The translations under genes and the position numbers were made by a program. Below the pieces are notes generated by a model. It was not told the DNA's origin. It saw only the letters and a program-made list of their open reading frames with translations, and did no database searches. Shown in pieces: positions 10,144 through 23,794 of a stretch of 64,000 nucleotides of DNA. The DNA is from Albifimbria verrucaria. Its lineage: Eukaryota > Ascomycota > Sordariomycetes > Hypocreales > Stachybotryaceae. The stretch is taken from assembly GCA_020081605.1 (NCBI GenBank), contig JAHREC010000005.1:1-64000 (forward strand), in the 5' to 3' direction. How positions within the stretch are numbered: position 1 is the stretch's first letter; each line of letters starts with the position of its first letter.

Positions 10144-11119
10144 ACCAATACTAGCTCCATAGTAGCAGAGTCCCGTTGCTTCTGGCCTTAGTCGGTGGTT
10201 CGAGGAAGAAAAGCTGAGGCTTTGCTTGAATTCGAATGAGCGACGCAGTTGTTATGAACAGGCTATGGCAAGGCTGTGCAACCTTTGCTGTGACGAGCCT
10301 TTGCTCTCACCTGTTTCGTTGACCAACAAGCTGTACGTGGCCATGTTGTTGATAGCACGCTGCTGCCTAACATGAACCGATCCCGTTCGGTAGGTTCACT
10401 GAAACACATCGACTCATCTGCCATCTTCTGCAAGATTTAACAACCATCGCCGTAGTTATAAGGTTGGTCCTTCTCTTATGCCAGTGAACCCTGATCAGCA
10501 AGTTCGACGGCTTTCTTAGAGAGTGCTGTATGTGACTGATTCGTGCCTATGTAGCAGAGCGACAAAGAACATTAACGGCGCCCGTTTTATATAAACATAT
10601 AGTCCCAAATCATTTTTCGTTCTATATATTCTGCTGGGACATAAAACAACACCACACCCAAAGTCGTAGGTGAGTTACTTAGAGAAGAAGAGCAACAGCA
10701 TCACAGCAGATGGTAAGTGAAATTGGATATCACATATCATCTGATCAATTTATGCTCCATAGAAGCGTAAAGTAGAAGCAATGAATTGTATTCTTTTGAA
10801 GAAGGGTAAAAGATGCTTGCTTGCCCCTTCCTAGTAGGTTGGGTAGTCTGCAGTCTTATACCCATAAGAAGGGTAAAGAAATAAGAATAGTCCAGGGTAA
10901 GTAAAGATAAACGCCGTATTTCCCTTGCGTCAGTCCACGCTCAACACAATATGAGGCTCATTACCCGGCAGATTGGGTCGGCTGCAGCCAATGGACCTCG
11001 TCTCGCCATGTGATCTGGTCAGGCACCTAAGGCCACAACTGCTCTTTGCGCCACGTCTACCCCTCCCCACCCGGACCTGACGGCCAGGTCATCTAGATTT
11101 CACCAAATATTCACTCACC
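10144..11119. other. Intergenic, no gene seen
   Basis: No coding frame with support. An AT-rich TTTATATAAA stretch near 10,587 could be promoter-like but lies 0.5 kb from the next start. Confidence 0.4.
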
Positions 11120-11676
11120 ATGTCCACCATGTCCGCCATTCAGCCTACCGATCATTCCTTAACAGTTAGCGTGGCGTTTGTTGTCACTTGGATCCTCGAG
11201 CTGTGTTTTCTCTTCTTTCTAGCCATTCCCAAATCATCTGTTGCTTTGCTGCTCACCCTTTTTCTCTCTTTTTTCTATATTGTACACGGCCTTTATGGAG
11301 TAGTTGTGCTCTTCATAGCCACCAAGGTATATGGTAATAATCTTGAAATTGCCTCTAGATACCTCTCCGACTGCATGCTCTTAAACGCGGTTACGTTCGA
11401 GCTGTTCGTTGTATGTTTCGGACCCTGAAACCTTTATCGTTGAGCTTCACTGACAAGCCGCAGAGTGCCATGCTCATTACAATGAGACGAAAGAACTGGG
11501 GCATCTACGAATGTTCTGCAGCAATTTTTATTTTAGGAATCTCTCAAGGCTTCCTTCTCCTTGCTCGCTGTCGTGATATTGACCAACTTCATACATCAAT
11601 TACGTATCTCACCACCAAGGAGCTCCTGTGGACCTTCATGCCATTTAGGTCATATCTGTACTTCCTGGTCACTTAG
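11120..11676 (+). CDS. Small multi-pass membrane protein, function unknown
   Basis: Two exons, 11120-11410 and 11464-11676, with a 53-nt intron that has textbook signals (donor GTATGT, branch CACTGAC, acceptor CCGCAG) and keeps phase 0. The product is 167 aa. The start context CACCATGTCCACC is good; a second ATG follows three codons later. Exon 1 encodes about three hydrophobic segments (around VAFVVTWILELCFLFFLA, VALLLTLFLSFFYIVHGLYG and VVVLFIATKV). Exon 2 adds one more (SAAIFILGISQGFLLLA). No signature of a known transporter or receptor family is visible. The clean intron and the transmembrane pattern favour a real gene; expression is unknown. Confidence 0.6.
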
Positions 11677-14600
11677 ACATCATCAGTCCGCTCTCTCACC
11701 CGCATGCGCGCGCGTAGGGGCGCCCTCGAGGCCATCGACAATAGGAACCCCCATTCATACAGCCTCGTGAGATCTGATTCTCCCATCGCCATTCGCTGGG
11801 AGTCAGTGGTGCCACCTGGTAAGTAGATGATGAGGCATGCATCTATCTCTGCTTCATACCGGCTTTTGCTCACTGGAGATGGGAGCCTCACATCCAGCGC
11901 TACCCTATTCCATATGCCGGCGCTGACTGATTGGTATTTTCCCTAGTTTCTGTCCAATAGTATACATAGAGCCATACATTCAGACAATCATCGCCTGGGC
12001 CAGAAACGAATACCTTCATGCTTTACTGTATGGACGTTGTGTCATACCATAATCTGGCTGATCCCAAGCCTACCACTGCCGAGAAACGCACATTCGATTT
12101 CGATTAAAAGTGCATGTAAACGAAATCGGTACATGTCAAGTCTGAGCATTAAACTGGTTGATAAGAGGGTGAAACTCTGAGAGAAGGAATTTCTGAGAGA
12201 ATCTACGAAGTAGCAAGCGTCGACATGATTAACAGGGTTTCAGCGGCTACGAGGTATGTAATGAAGAGACATCACAGTATGCGAACCCACTTCTTGGTTC
12301 ATGTTAAGAGGGCCACTACTATACCCCATGAAATTGGGATCTTGTCACGCAGACCGCAGACAGCAAACGGCAGACAGTCTTGCTGAAAATCTTGTTCACG
12401 TTGAAGCCGAGACGATTGATCTGTTTGAGGAGAGATGAGTTGGCCCAAACCTGGTGGAGGCTTTGCGCCCATCAGAAGATATTGAAGAACCAGACGTTTG
12501 AGCCCGCAGCATACAACCGAAACACACGATTGAAACAAGTGTTTGAGACACGCTCTGCCATCTAAAGTTCAGCCCGATCGAGTTGAGCCCGGTGGTGTGG
12601 CTAGACGATTGTAGGCTCATATACACCAGGCACATATGGGGAATTTTGGCATTACATTATTAAAGGGCTGTTCACGATGTGAGAAGGAATCTGACACAAG
12701 AGAAGGACCGACTTTGTCATCACAGTGGTGGTTGTCAATGTCAAATCTTGCAAAGTATGACAAACCAGTCAATTTACTTCGGTGAACCTGTCAGAGGGGA
12801 CCGTGAGGTTTCAGGCAGCAGTGTGCTAATAACAACGTAACCACATACAGTCGTTGTCAACGGAATATAAGAGGGTGAAGGCCCGTTGCGTCAAAGGTGG
12901 CACAGCCTTACCATCACCTCTCAAGAACCAATTACCACCTCGCCCGGTCAACTTCAAGCTTCAGGATTTCTGCTTCGAATCATCAACTAAGATCAGAAGC
13001 CACGAGGCTCTCCAACTACGAACGTAGCCTGGGCATGAGCCTCCTGATTTTCTCCATCATTGCTATTTCGCCATCTCACGGCCTCAACCACAATTGCCTC
13101 TGGCCATCTCGATGCCAGCAAGCTCATATCGCCGCCCGACCCTGTGAGTGACAGCTTTGCTCATACCACAGCACCGCCAACACGTCCAATTCCACCTCGA
13201 CCGAAGGCAATGTCGAACCTGTGTCGTCTGCGAAGCACACCAGAGTCCAGCAGTTGTTATCAGAAGTTTTGGCAGTAGGCTCCGTGCCAAGCAGAGGCCG
13301 TGCCGCACAGGGCCATGCCGGCGGGCCCGGTTCGGTTCTCCGGTATCCACCAGCAAGGCACAGCCAGGCTTAGTTGCCGACTCAAACGCAAATATCAAGT
13401 GAGGCACCCAACACGCATGGACACCTATAGAGCATGATGATGATGAAATGTATAGCATTAGTTCCTACTCATTCCTGACTAGCCGTACCTGTCATGTTGC
13501 CCAACCGTCCTTCCCACCCAGCCTCAGCCTCAGCTACCAGGGTACTGCACGTCGGAAGCGTATATTCCCGCTCCACCTCAACCTCAGGTCTACCGTTACC
13601 AGACAGCAAATTGATTCGAACTCGCATCCTTGAATATTGTTTTCGCACCAAGCTTTGCGTCCTCCCCAGACTTTATGCCGTCGTATCAGGCTAGATCTAA
13701 CTGTCTGCTGTGCTGAACCACTGAACCGCGGTATTGCCAATCCTAACAAATGTCGCCATGCTTAGCGTCTTTCTGGGGCATCTTTCGGTGTTAAGCGAGG
13801 CTCCCAGGGATGAACTTTGAATGGGTGCATTTTGGACATCTGTGTTCTTTCGAGAAATGTCTCAAAAACGTTAATTGGAGGCTAACATAGGCTCTTTTTG
13901 CAGCTTTGCGCAATCGTGAGAAAGAGTTAGGTAGCATTTTCAGAGAGGGTTTCGAAGGATACAGAGGCAGAATTTAATGACTAAAGAGGAACGACGTGAA
14001 TGACAATTATCATCCGAAAAGAGAGAACATGGTGATGTATTTGTACCGTATCCTGTCCACTAGATCAATAGTACTGTAGGCTTGTCCGGAGATGTGGCGT
14101 TGTCTTACTTGGTTTTATTTTTGCTAAATCCCAACTTCCAGCTGAGATGATAGACTATGGCTTGTCATTACACGATACTCTGAGTCAAGCTCTTCACCCT
14201 TATGAATCAGCAAGCATATTGTACAAGGCTCAATCATCTTTGCCGCTCTTAGCTAACGGCCCTAGTTGGGATCTCATTATCTCTCACAGATAGATCATCT
14301 GGACATGTGGTTATCCTGTCCCTGGTTCAATCCGAATGAGGGAGAATGAACGTTATCGGACGTCGTATGGACAACCGTGTGCAGCCCATTGTGATAGCTA
14401 CACGCATGATTATTTCACAGAAGCAGCAAGCATCGCAGATGGGCAGGTTACTCACAGTTTATCCTTCCTGAATCCCAACAGAACTTTTTCCATTCCGCTC
14501 AGCTTGGACATGTCTTGGTGAGCATCGCGCTCATGGTGGCGTGATGGGTAGTCACTGTTCATGACATGGAAACAAAAGCCCGAGTTCCCAAAAAGAAAAG

Positions 14601-17080
14601 TCATGCGACGGCATGGCATCAGTCCCATACTTGGCCAAGCCATGATCGCCTTGATAGCCATGCCAAGACAGCTGCTACAGCCACGAGGGCTCTTTCCCAG
14701 GTAGCAACAGGGGCCAGCCTTTTTCACTCGGGAGCAGAGACGTGGCGGCCCTATAACCTGGTAATTTATGCAAGACAGTCCGCTAGGAGACTGCCACATG
14801 CGCAGGAAAAGATGAGAGGTTGACCCCTAGTTTGAAGGCCCGATGGAAGCCCTGAGGCTACTTGCTATTGATGAATCAATAAATGACGTGTTTCAATATA
14901 TTATCATGAGCTGAACCGAGGTGTGATTAGCTAGCCGACAAATATCGGGCTTGATCACATGTCACGTCGTTGGCAAAGAAAGGAAAGAGAAAGCACGGTC
15001 CCAGATGCACATGTACAAGAAAGCTAGTTCACAGACATTCCCAGGATAGGGAAATCCCAATACAAGGTTGCCAGGGTCGCATCGCATGGTCAAGAAAAAC
15101 CGATTCAGAAGCCATCCAGGAGGTGATGTCTGAGCTTGCTACTGAGCTTATGACTGAGCTCCGATATGTTCATCAATTCGTATCCCGTGCACCGGCCGGC
15201 CAGGCTAGTAAAATAAAAAAGTAGGGACCATGCATAAGTACGATCAAGCTGGTACGGCTGATGACGCAAACAATTTTCCATAGTCTTCTTAGCGCCACTC
15301 AACTCATTTCAGTCAGGTTTGATGTGCCAAGGCCGCATCTCGTGTGTCGGCCTACATTCGCCGACACCACAAGATCGCAAGGTCTGTCACACAACTCGGT
15401 CCGTTTATACTACTATCGGTTAGTTCATCATCGTTACGAAAACACACCAGCAACCGTGTTTCCACTTCTTAAGCTACGCTCGTTTTGAGGTAGAAGGCAT
15501 ATCGTTGTTGTCATTAAGTACGTATAAGCATCTGACGGCCAAGGTAAGAAGAATCGCTAGGAGAGCTCGACCCCAGGTAGGACTCCCATACTTCAGGGGC
15601 TGCAGGTGTTTCAACAGCTGACTGGTCTGCCGACAGGTCGTCAGGGGTGTTGAAGAGAGCTGGTTTTCATTCCAAGCACGGCTTAGTAGTCGTCTCTTTT
15701 CCCGCCAAAGTATCCTGTCATTGGCTCGCTTTTGGACAGGTGTGGCACAGCGTGGACGAATGATTGCTTCATGCTACACCGTCTCTCCTCCAGCCATCCA
15801 TGAGGACATCCCCTCCATACGATCATTGAGCAGATGGCACCCTGGTGCTGGTCTTGACTGTTACATCTAGGCTGTTCTAGATACTAGTGGGACGAACGCA
15901 AGCTTTGCATAATATAAGGAAATTAATTCCTTGCCGCGTCAAGTCTGGAGCATGCTGTTCAGATCACTTGGCGGGGAATGGAGGGTGGCAGCTGGCGGCG
16001 CCTCTGGCAATGAAAAGTCGTTTGGGTGGTTCAGACATGTCGTTGGTTGACCTTGACCCCTGCACCATGATGGGTGAGGGCTAGACAGGGATGCATATGC
16101 AGCATTGTCTCACAGCACACGGACTGCATCTTTGTGGAAGATCCCAGAAGATACACCCCTACCCTTGTCATGGTCGCATTTTGCCTAAGCACACGCCCGT
16201 CCTCTTTCGACAACAACCAAGGGCCACCTTCTGTTTCGATCCTCCTTCCCGCTCCCTGCCTGGAATCAGATTGGCTGGCATGATCAGATCCCTTCTCGAC
16301 AGGCAGCCAATCAGTCTGACGAGGACGAAGAGGGGAGGATGCAGGCTTGGCTGCTTCTGTTAATTTTTCAATTTGTTAATTTTATTCCCTTTAATCATTT
16401 ATTCCTTTTTTTTTGTATTAGTCTCTATTTTCTTTCTTCGTCATTATTATTCATATTTTCCAGAGCAATACTCGAATGCGTGCCCAGACCATCAGTTTCT
16501 GTTGCTCGCTTTCTCGCATCGGTTTGCCCTGTCTGTACTCTTGTCCAATCTGGGTCAGCGGACACCCAAGATGCTCTTCTATTTGCCAGGCGAAGCGTCG
16601 AGAATCGAAAAGCTTTCTCAATTTCGGACATCACCACCATGGACCTCATCCGCAAAAAGATGAACCCGAACCGTGCTCAAGCAGAAATACATGCGTCCTA
16701 GGCTTGTATATCGCGCAATGAAATTTCCCTTCGCAAATGATAAGTGCGCTTCTGATATCTCCTCAAAGGGCATACAGTGCTGAGCAGAGGGCTCCTGCGA
16801 CGACTCGCCTGGTCCAAACGCCAAACCGACCCCGCCCGGTTACTCAGGAAGTACCCTGCGTCAGGCCAGCAGCAAGAAGCTGGGAGTGCACAACCCTGAA
16901 GATCACCACGCGATGTGGCTACAGATGAAGCTGCGAGGAGGGTCCCGCCTTGTTAAGGTCATCAAACCGCTGCCATCTTCACATTCATGTACCGGCTATC
17001 GAGCTAAAGCTGACGTGTCTATTACTTCCAGCACTGCAACGACGGGCACTTCGACGACGAGCACTTCAATGACGACTAAC
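11677..17080. other. Long region without recognisable genes
   Basis: Only short, composition-driven frames are present. A Ser/Thr/Pro-rich plus-strand stretch at about 13,150-13,700 looks weakly coding-like but has no motif and several stops. A T-rich tract occurs near 16,370-16,460. Confidence 0.4.
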
Positions 17081-17143
17081 GACGACAACGACGACAACGA
17101 CGACAACGACGACAACGACGACAACGACGACAACGACGACAAC
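17081..17143. repeat. 9-bp tandem repeat (GACGACAAC)7
   Basis: Seven head-to-tail copies of GACGACAAC. In one plus-strand frame this reads as Asp-Asp-Asn repeats within an Asp/Thr-rich open frame (16886-17227), which has no other sign of being a gene. Confidence 0.95.
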
Positions 17144-19792
17144 GACGACGAACGACCACCACCACAACCTCTCCCGGCCACGAGCCTCCCATTTGCATCT
17201 CCTCCCCGCCCCAGTGGCACACTTTAGGTCTCCTGCTCTATTTATGTACGACATCCGCCTCGGCTGCAAGTCGGCCTTGCATAAACACCAAACTGCATTT
17301 CGTGCGCCATTTAGTGTATCACGAGTTCATCACAGGATAAAGTGAGAGGGCGAGGCTAGATGAACTGGCCGGTAGGGAGCGAACAGGCTAGCAGGGAGCA
17401 AACCGCAATACCCACCAAGAAGCCGACTTCGGTTCATTGGTTTCTATGAGTCGCTAGCTTCTCATAGAGGACCAATGCTCAAGAGAACAAAAGAACGTAC
17501 GGGGCGCATTGGTCACTCACCAGTACACAAGAATCAACCAGTGCAAATTGGTGTAGGAAGTAGTCTTTGCGTCTTCATCGTCCGTCAATATCGTCCGTCC
17601 TGCCGACCGTCCTGTCGACCGTCCTGTCAACCATCCATATCGCACATCCGTATCTCAATGAGAGAACCACAATGCAACCCCTCTTTCCCTGCGACCTGAA
17701 CATAAATATCAAAGCGTTGGGCAAGAAGACAGAGGAAGACTGGGCCGGCCACCGAGGTGCGGCGGCTTGTTCTCCGACTGTCGGAAGGACATCTCAAGTT
17801 CATTCATGATTTCGACTCCATACATGATATCAAGGAGTCGCGGCAGGAAGCTGGGTCGAAGGGTTCAGGATCAAGGACAATGCTATCGATAGCCTGAGAG
17901 TCCTGGTATCAACTCACCACTCTTGGTCGAACCAGAAGTTTGATAAAAGTCCTGAGATGTTCCACCACAAAGGATGCACGCGTTCAAGCAGAGATGCCGG
18001 GGAGTACAAGCTGTCTCATGCGCTTAGACCAATGCACGACGCACGAAACCATATGTCGTCGGCGGCGAGTCTACAAGTGCTTCTGACGTGTCCTCGAAAA
18101 TCAAAGTTATCACCCCTGATGGGATGCGTTAGACCCTGGGGCAGTGACACCAAAGTTGGGCCAAGGCATCTGACCATTCAAAGCGAAAGATGCGCCACGG
18201 ATAGGATGGTGACGGCGATGCTTCTCGAGCCCAAGTTCTTCTTCCTCAACTGTTTCGATATCTTGATCGCTTGGCGAAGCCGTCACCAATCCCTCATCTC
18301 CCCTTTCTACATACAAGTCATACATACACGCGATCACATGCGCACACAGGCATACACATGCACACACGCACACATGCACACACGCGCATTCGCACACACT
18401 TTGGGCCTGGCCGGATCGGATCGATGTCGTTACGACGGCTTACACATCAGTCGGCCGGAGTTGAGTCGTCGCAATACTCTCTTGGCCAGGCAGACTACCC
18501 TGTTCCTCGACCATGAGAATGTTGTGGGCCGTGGTGGGGGCTGGTTCCAAGCTAGCGTCGAGCTTAGAACACTTGGTTCAACAATCGGTTAAAGCGATCC
18601 ATCAGTCATCATAAAAACTACGGTCTAAACAGTATAAGAAAACTAATCTGTCAACTGGATATCGGAGCATTCACTTGTTTCCTTCAGGCTTCGCCCCAAC
18701 ACGTTGAACGCTGGACAGGAGCTTCTGCGCTCTGTGTAGCACTGTCATCCAGTTATCTTTGCTATCTCACCGTCAACCCAAGCTTATCTGCTGCCCTCTG
18801 GCGGTGTTGCTTCCAGCCTTCGTCTTGCCAGCAGAGGCTCCACGCTAGTTGGGACGTGCCTCGAAGTGGGCCCTCGTAGGCGGCAAGATAGTTCGTCCTA
18901 GGCTGAAAGGAATGCTTTCTGAGTAGACTGGCGGTAGCAAAAATGATACAGAGCTTCAAATAAGCAACCAGCTTGATTGAATCCAGTCTGTATAGTGCTA
19001 GGGCGATCTGTGAAACAACCCTCATCCTAGAAAAGGCTGTCTTTGCATAGCGATGTATGGACTTGCCACATTCACTCGAGGGCATAGCTCACGTTGAGTC
19101 GACTATTCACTTAGTCTGCATTAATTCTTGTGACTTCTATGCATGTCATATCATCGGCCTCCTGCGTCTCGTCACCTGCATCTATCCACACAATCCACAC
19201 AACATACAACACATCTCAAAGACGCCACGACGACATCGAAGACGTGGACGGCATCAAGTACCGGACTCCAACAACTGAGAGTGGAGGACATTACAATGCT
19301 GCGTGCCTGTTCTGATCAACCTGTACTACATACAGCATGGCCGTTTCCAAGGCATCAGATATGTAGCTTTGTAGCATCCACCTAGAAAGCACTTCGCTGA
19401 TACTTCAAACTTCCAACAGCTCCCACGGCTATTCTATGTCCGGTAAAACTATCCCTTGAAGACAGCTGATATATACAATGCCGTGCATGACCGGGAGTCT
19501 CATATTGACCCATCAATGGATCATCGCGATGTAAAAGAAGTCATCAGGTACTCGGAAGGGGCAGAGTGGTCTGAGACCCCTGTGAGCGCTAAGCCGGCGG
19601 GAATACGGTGGGCTGGAAGCCTGCTGCGCCATGAACGACATGCCTACTTTGGGCCTCAGCCTTGTCGGTGGGCCTCCCTAGAGACCTTGCTCCACGAGCC
19701 TCCTCTGTGAGTCCCATCAGTGGGCATAGGCATCAACCACTTGGGTTCCACCGCTGCTCAGTCCAGCTGCCCTTCCAATACGGTATATCGCT
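17144..19792. other. Intergenic, no gene seen
   Basis: Contains a short 12-bp minisatellite (GACCGTCCTGTC-like, about 17,580-17,635) and the CA-rich tract listed separately. No supported frame. Confidence 0.4.
18315..18399. repeat. Degenerate CA/CG alternating purine-pyrimidine tract
   Basis: About 85 bases built from ACAC, GCAC and ATGC units, almost entirely alternating pyrimidine and purine. Such tracts can adopt left-handed DNA. No coding role is evident. Confidence 0.8.
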
Positions 19793-19799
19793 TATAAAA
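19793..19799 (+). promoter_or_regulatory. TATA box of the Rpn4-like factor gene
   Basis: TATAAAA, 94 bp before the ATG at 19893 and followed by pyrimidine-rich sequence, a common fungal core promoter arrangement. Confidence 0.5.
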
Positions 19800-19892
19800 G
19801 TCAAGATGCCCTCTTGAATTCTCACTCTTCCATTCGTCCTCAAATTCGCAGTTTCATATTCTTTGTTCCTGTTTCTCCCCTTCGTGTCCATC

Positions 19893-21795
19893 ATGCTGTC
19901 TCTCTCACAACTTCCATACCAATACAACTCCAAAGACGACTATAACCACTTTCACCGCCGCGAGACCAACAAGACACCTCACGTCTCTCGTGATTTCGTC
20001 GCCTTTCCCGGCTTCGACCAGTTCTCTTCGCAGTCTCAACCGATCCCCGTATTGCCCCAGGATTTGGGCAACGACACTATGCAAACTGGTGTCTACGGTG
20101 ACCTCACCCAGTTCACACCAAAGCTGGGCCGGTTCAACCACCAGCGCGAGTCCTCTCTCTCTTCTTTGGCGCCCTCCTCAGAGCCAGCGTCTCCCTTCAA
20201 CCACAATACCTCAAATCTCCATATCGCCATAACTGACTCAAGCAACGACGTTCTCGGCGACATGCACACTCACGACAATACCGGTTCACATGGAAACTCG
20301 TATTACCAGCTCGCAAAGTCGATGGGCTCTTACCCAGGCTACCAAACTCTGGACCAGTTAATGTCGGAACTAGCCTACCCGGTTACGATAGGCCCAGACA
20401 ATGAACCGCGTGCTGATCGAGGCCTCCTGCCGGCGCCGGATTTCGTCAACAGTTCAAGTCGTTCACATCCTGCGTCGGTGGCGAGTTCCATTGCTGGTGA
20501 CTCACCGGCAACACCCACTGTCGGTGATGCTCAGATGGACAGTCGACGGAAGGGTACGTCTCTATCTGCAGCTGAGCTGCACACCAACGAAGTTGACATG
20601 CTGACAACTCTAATAGGATCTGGTGCCATACCAAAGCTAGATCGCACCATGACCGACGTTTACAGCGACGAGCTGTACAGTCCGAATTCTGCGATTACAT
20701 CTACGTCGCCTCCCCAGAATCGCACGAACACCTCGCCTACCAACGACATCTTTCACTGGCGTGTCAACGCTGCGAATGGCCATCGTCAGAGTGCTGCCCA
20801 GTCACCGGCTTCAAGTGCCTCTCGTTCTCTTGGAGAATCTCGATTCAGAACCGGGTCTTGTATGGCACCCTCGCCTAGTCACGATTTCTCTGCTGCCCAT
20901 GATAGCAATATCCCATTCAACTCTGCGCAAAGAATGCGTGAGCAGAACAAGGTGCAACAAAAGGCCAACTATATCAGCAGCAGATGGCGCCGGCCACAGA
21001 GCCAGAGACGCCCGAGGCTATATCTCCCAAGGATGCCATTCTTGAATTCAACAAACCAGAGGTAGGAGAGCCTAGCTTCCCTCTATTTCCCCAGGACTCA
21101 ACCAATTTTGAAATGGATCATTTGGCCAAGGCCATGGTACCGCAGGCGGACAACCGAATGGCATGCTCACAGCCCGTGGTTAATAATCAAAATGGTGTAA
21201 ATCACCAGCTCAGCTACCTACCATCTCACATTCCCATAAGGATTGAGGTACCGCAGCAGTATCCATTTATTGCACGCATGCGTCCCAGCCACGATACACC
21301 ACCACCCAGGCTTAGCTCCGCTGGCTCAAGTTCCCCGAATCCAGTTCTACAACACCGGTTGGGCGTCAACGACCAACAGGAACGGCGGCTGACGGCGGCA
21401 CCTACACCTGCACTTATCACGGGTGCACTCAACGATTCGAGACCCCGGCACTCCTACAGAAGCATAAGCGCAAGGAACACCGTCAGACGCAGGGCCTTGG
21501 GGCACCTCGCCCTCACGAGATGGTTAGTATGACATCTGGCCTATTGAGTAACCAGGCAGGCCCACATCGCTGCGACCGAATCATCCCTGGCACTGGAAAG
21601 CCCTGCAATACGGTATTCTCGAGGCCATACGATCTTACCAGGCACGAGGACACCATCCACAATGCCAGAAAGCAAAAGGTTCGCTGCAACCTCTGCGCCG
21701 AGGAGAAGACTTTTAGCCGGGCGGATGCCCTCACCCGACACTACCGGGTCTGCCATCCTGATGTTGAGCTACCAGGAAAGCACAGTCGTCGGTAA
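19893..21795 (+). CDS. C2H2 zinc-finger transcription factor, Rpn4-like
   Basis: Start at ATG 19893 (MLSLSQLPYQYNSKDDYNHF). A 63-nt intron, 20554-20616 (GTACGT, GCTGAC, ATAG), contains no stop and is a multiple of three, so it hides inside an open frame. A long Ser/Pro/Asn-rich region is followed by three C-terminal fingers: C-x4-C-x12-H-x4-H (CTYHGCTQRF), C-x10-C-x12-H-x4-H (FSRPYDLTRHEDTIH) and C-x2-C-x14-H-x4-H (KTFSRADALTRHYRVCHPDV). The last two resemble the Rpn4 group, which activates proteasome genes. Two single-base losses interrupt the frame, near 20986 (TGGCG) and 21387 (CGGCGGCTG), both explained by one missing G. Allowing for them, the gene has 614 codons exactly (613 aa). The Rpn4 link is from finger similarity only. 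Confidence 0.7.
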
Positions 21796-23794
21796 GGGGT
21801 TTGTAGACATGACGTTGACCCAATGTGCCCATTGCGAGCATGATCATGGGCCACGAAAAACGACGCCATCGTGTATCGCAAACAGTCTCAGGGCCGGGGA
21901 TAAATTGGAGTCTATATTACTGAATTGTGCCTGCTTAGTCCTAGAGTCAGTGAGACGAAGGTGTTTGGAGTGAGGAGTTCAATGAGCATGGAAACGATGG
22001 TAATACTCACAAACGCATAGAATTCTTTCTTCCTTTCATTCTCACTCTGTTAAAGCAGAGAAAACTTCCCGTCGTGTCCTCTTACGTGATTTTCGTCGGT
22101 CACTTAGTCTAGTACAGACGGCCTAGGCATAGGATGCATCTCCGATAGAAGCCTGTGTTGAAGAATCACCCACTGATTGGCGCTCGACGCTCCCTAAAGC
22201 CGCGCGCATCTCTTGTATGCGTCGCAACCATACCCAGCATACAAAAGCAGGCATCTGTGGAGTTGTTCGAGCCTTGCACGCGTTGAAAGGGCAGGTGCAA
22301 CGGATTCAATACGGCTCAGAGTTGGGTACTCAAGTTTGGAGTTATACGTTTCAAGTTCACAATTTATGGCTCAGAGTTTAGAGCTCAGGATTTCGAGCTT
22401 CCCATCATTCACTACACAGTAATTCTTCAAATAGATATAGGTAGAGTTTAAGAAGCAAGGAATAAATGAAAGAAGAAGAAGAAAAATAGTATCGTCTCTT
22501 CAACGCATGTTCTTACACCGAGAAGATTCAAAATGGCTGACCTATAGGTCCGACCTGCTTGCTCTGGGCTTCAATGCTGCGAGAAAGAGACGACTTACTC
22601 ACAGGAGCACAAGACTGCTGTCAATCTTGCCCGCTAGGTTGAGTGGGGTATCCTTTGATGGTCGATGGGTAGTGAGGCAGAGTCTTGTAAAATAGTGAAG
22701 CCATTAAACATGTGCATAGATACATGAACCTGAAGCCCGCATCGTAGACAGCCTGTCTATGCTGAGATCCAGCCATCTTCTGCGGGTCTTGTCTGTTGGC
22801 GTTTTGTCTATGAGCCTCGTCTGTTGGCACTGGTTATGACCGTCGTCTTCTAGCCTCGTCTATTACCCTCGTCGAATACCCTCGTCGAATACCCTCGTCG
22901 ATTACCCTCGTCGATTACCCTCGTTGATTACCCTCGTCGATTATCATCGTCGATTACCCTCGTCTATCACCCTCGTCTATACCCCCGTCTGTGAGAAATG
23001 GGCAACCCCGGTTCTTGCACTACCCCAGTCCGGGCCCTGTGCGACCCGGCCGGTGCTGATCGCCACTGCGACTCCTGTCTCGTAGCACTTCGAGCTAGCG
23101 TCAGAACCCTTGGCTCAGCGCTGCATGCCTCTTCAGGCAACCTGACCTTCTGGCGAGACACCTTGTGTGATTCCCAGAATTGCCGCATCTCTGCATCTCT
23201 GTATCTCCCAATACAAATTCTGACTGCTCTTACCTCTCGCTGCTGTTGACGTTAGGATCCATAGTCACTAATTAATGTCTGCTCCTAATTGGTATCCCCT
23301 GCGTGGTCAGGCCTCTCAGGTCTCAGTAACTGACCCCAGTCTCGGAGCCTCATTAAGAGAGGGAATGGTCCGGGGAGAGAGAACTAATTAATCTGGTTCC
23401 TTGTGACAAAACCGGTTAGGCCACACTTGCTTTACTGCCTGTCGTTTGGCCACTTGGGTAACACCCTCATCTCTCCACCTAGAGCCGCAAGGGAGGATAT
23501 GTTTGTCATGGTCATCATATTCCGTTGACTGCGTATACCCCCGACCAATCGGTTGTTTCGCGCCCTCCCGTCCTTTTTTACCCTGTCCATTTTTCTATTC
23601 GCTTCTCTTTTCCACTTCCCACTTCTTTGCTCTCTTTATTCTCTTTCTTTTTGTCCTTTCTTTTTATTTCCCTTCCTGGTTTCATTACCCTCCCCCCTAC
23701 ATCTATCATCTACCACAGTTTTCTTCTAGAATTTCACAATTGCTCCACCCTACAGAAGTCGACCTGCTCCCAAGCCTACAGACTGCTGGCCATC
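21796..23794. other. Intergenic with minisatellite; upstream region of ABC1
   Basis: No supported gene. Holds the 13-bp minisatellite. Sequence from 23,560 to 23,720 is strongly pyrimidine-rich, as expected just upstream of a fungal transcription start. Confidence 0.45.
22850..22989. repeat. 13-bp minisatellite, unit TACCCTCGTCGAT
   Basis: Nine to ten imperfect head-to-tail copies of TACCCTCGTCGA(A/T), with decay at both ends (CGTCTAT variants). Related GCCTCGTCT units continue to the left. Confidence 0.9.

Noticed and set aside
16886..17227. Asp-rich 113-aa open frame
   Set aside because: Created by the 9-bp repeat; no start context, intron or motif support.
22850..22989. Regular spacing considered as a CRISPR-like array
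   Set aside because: 13-bp head-to-tail units with no spacers; a minisatellite in a eukaryote.
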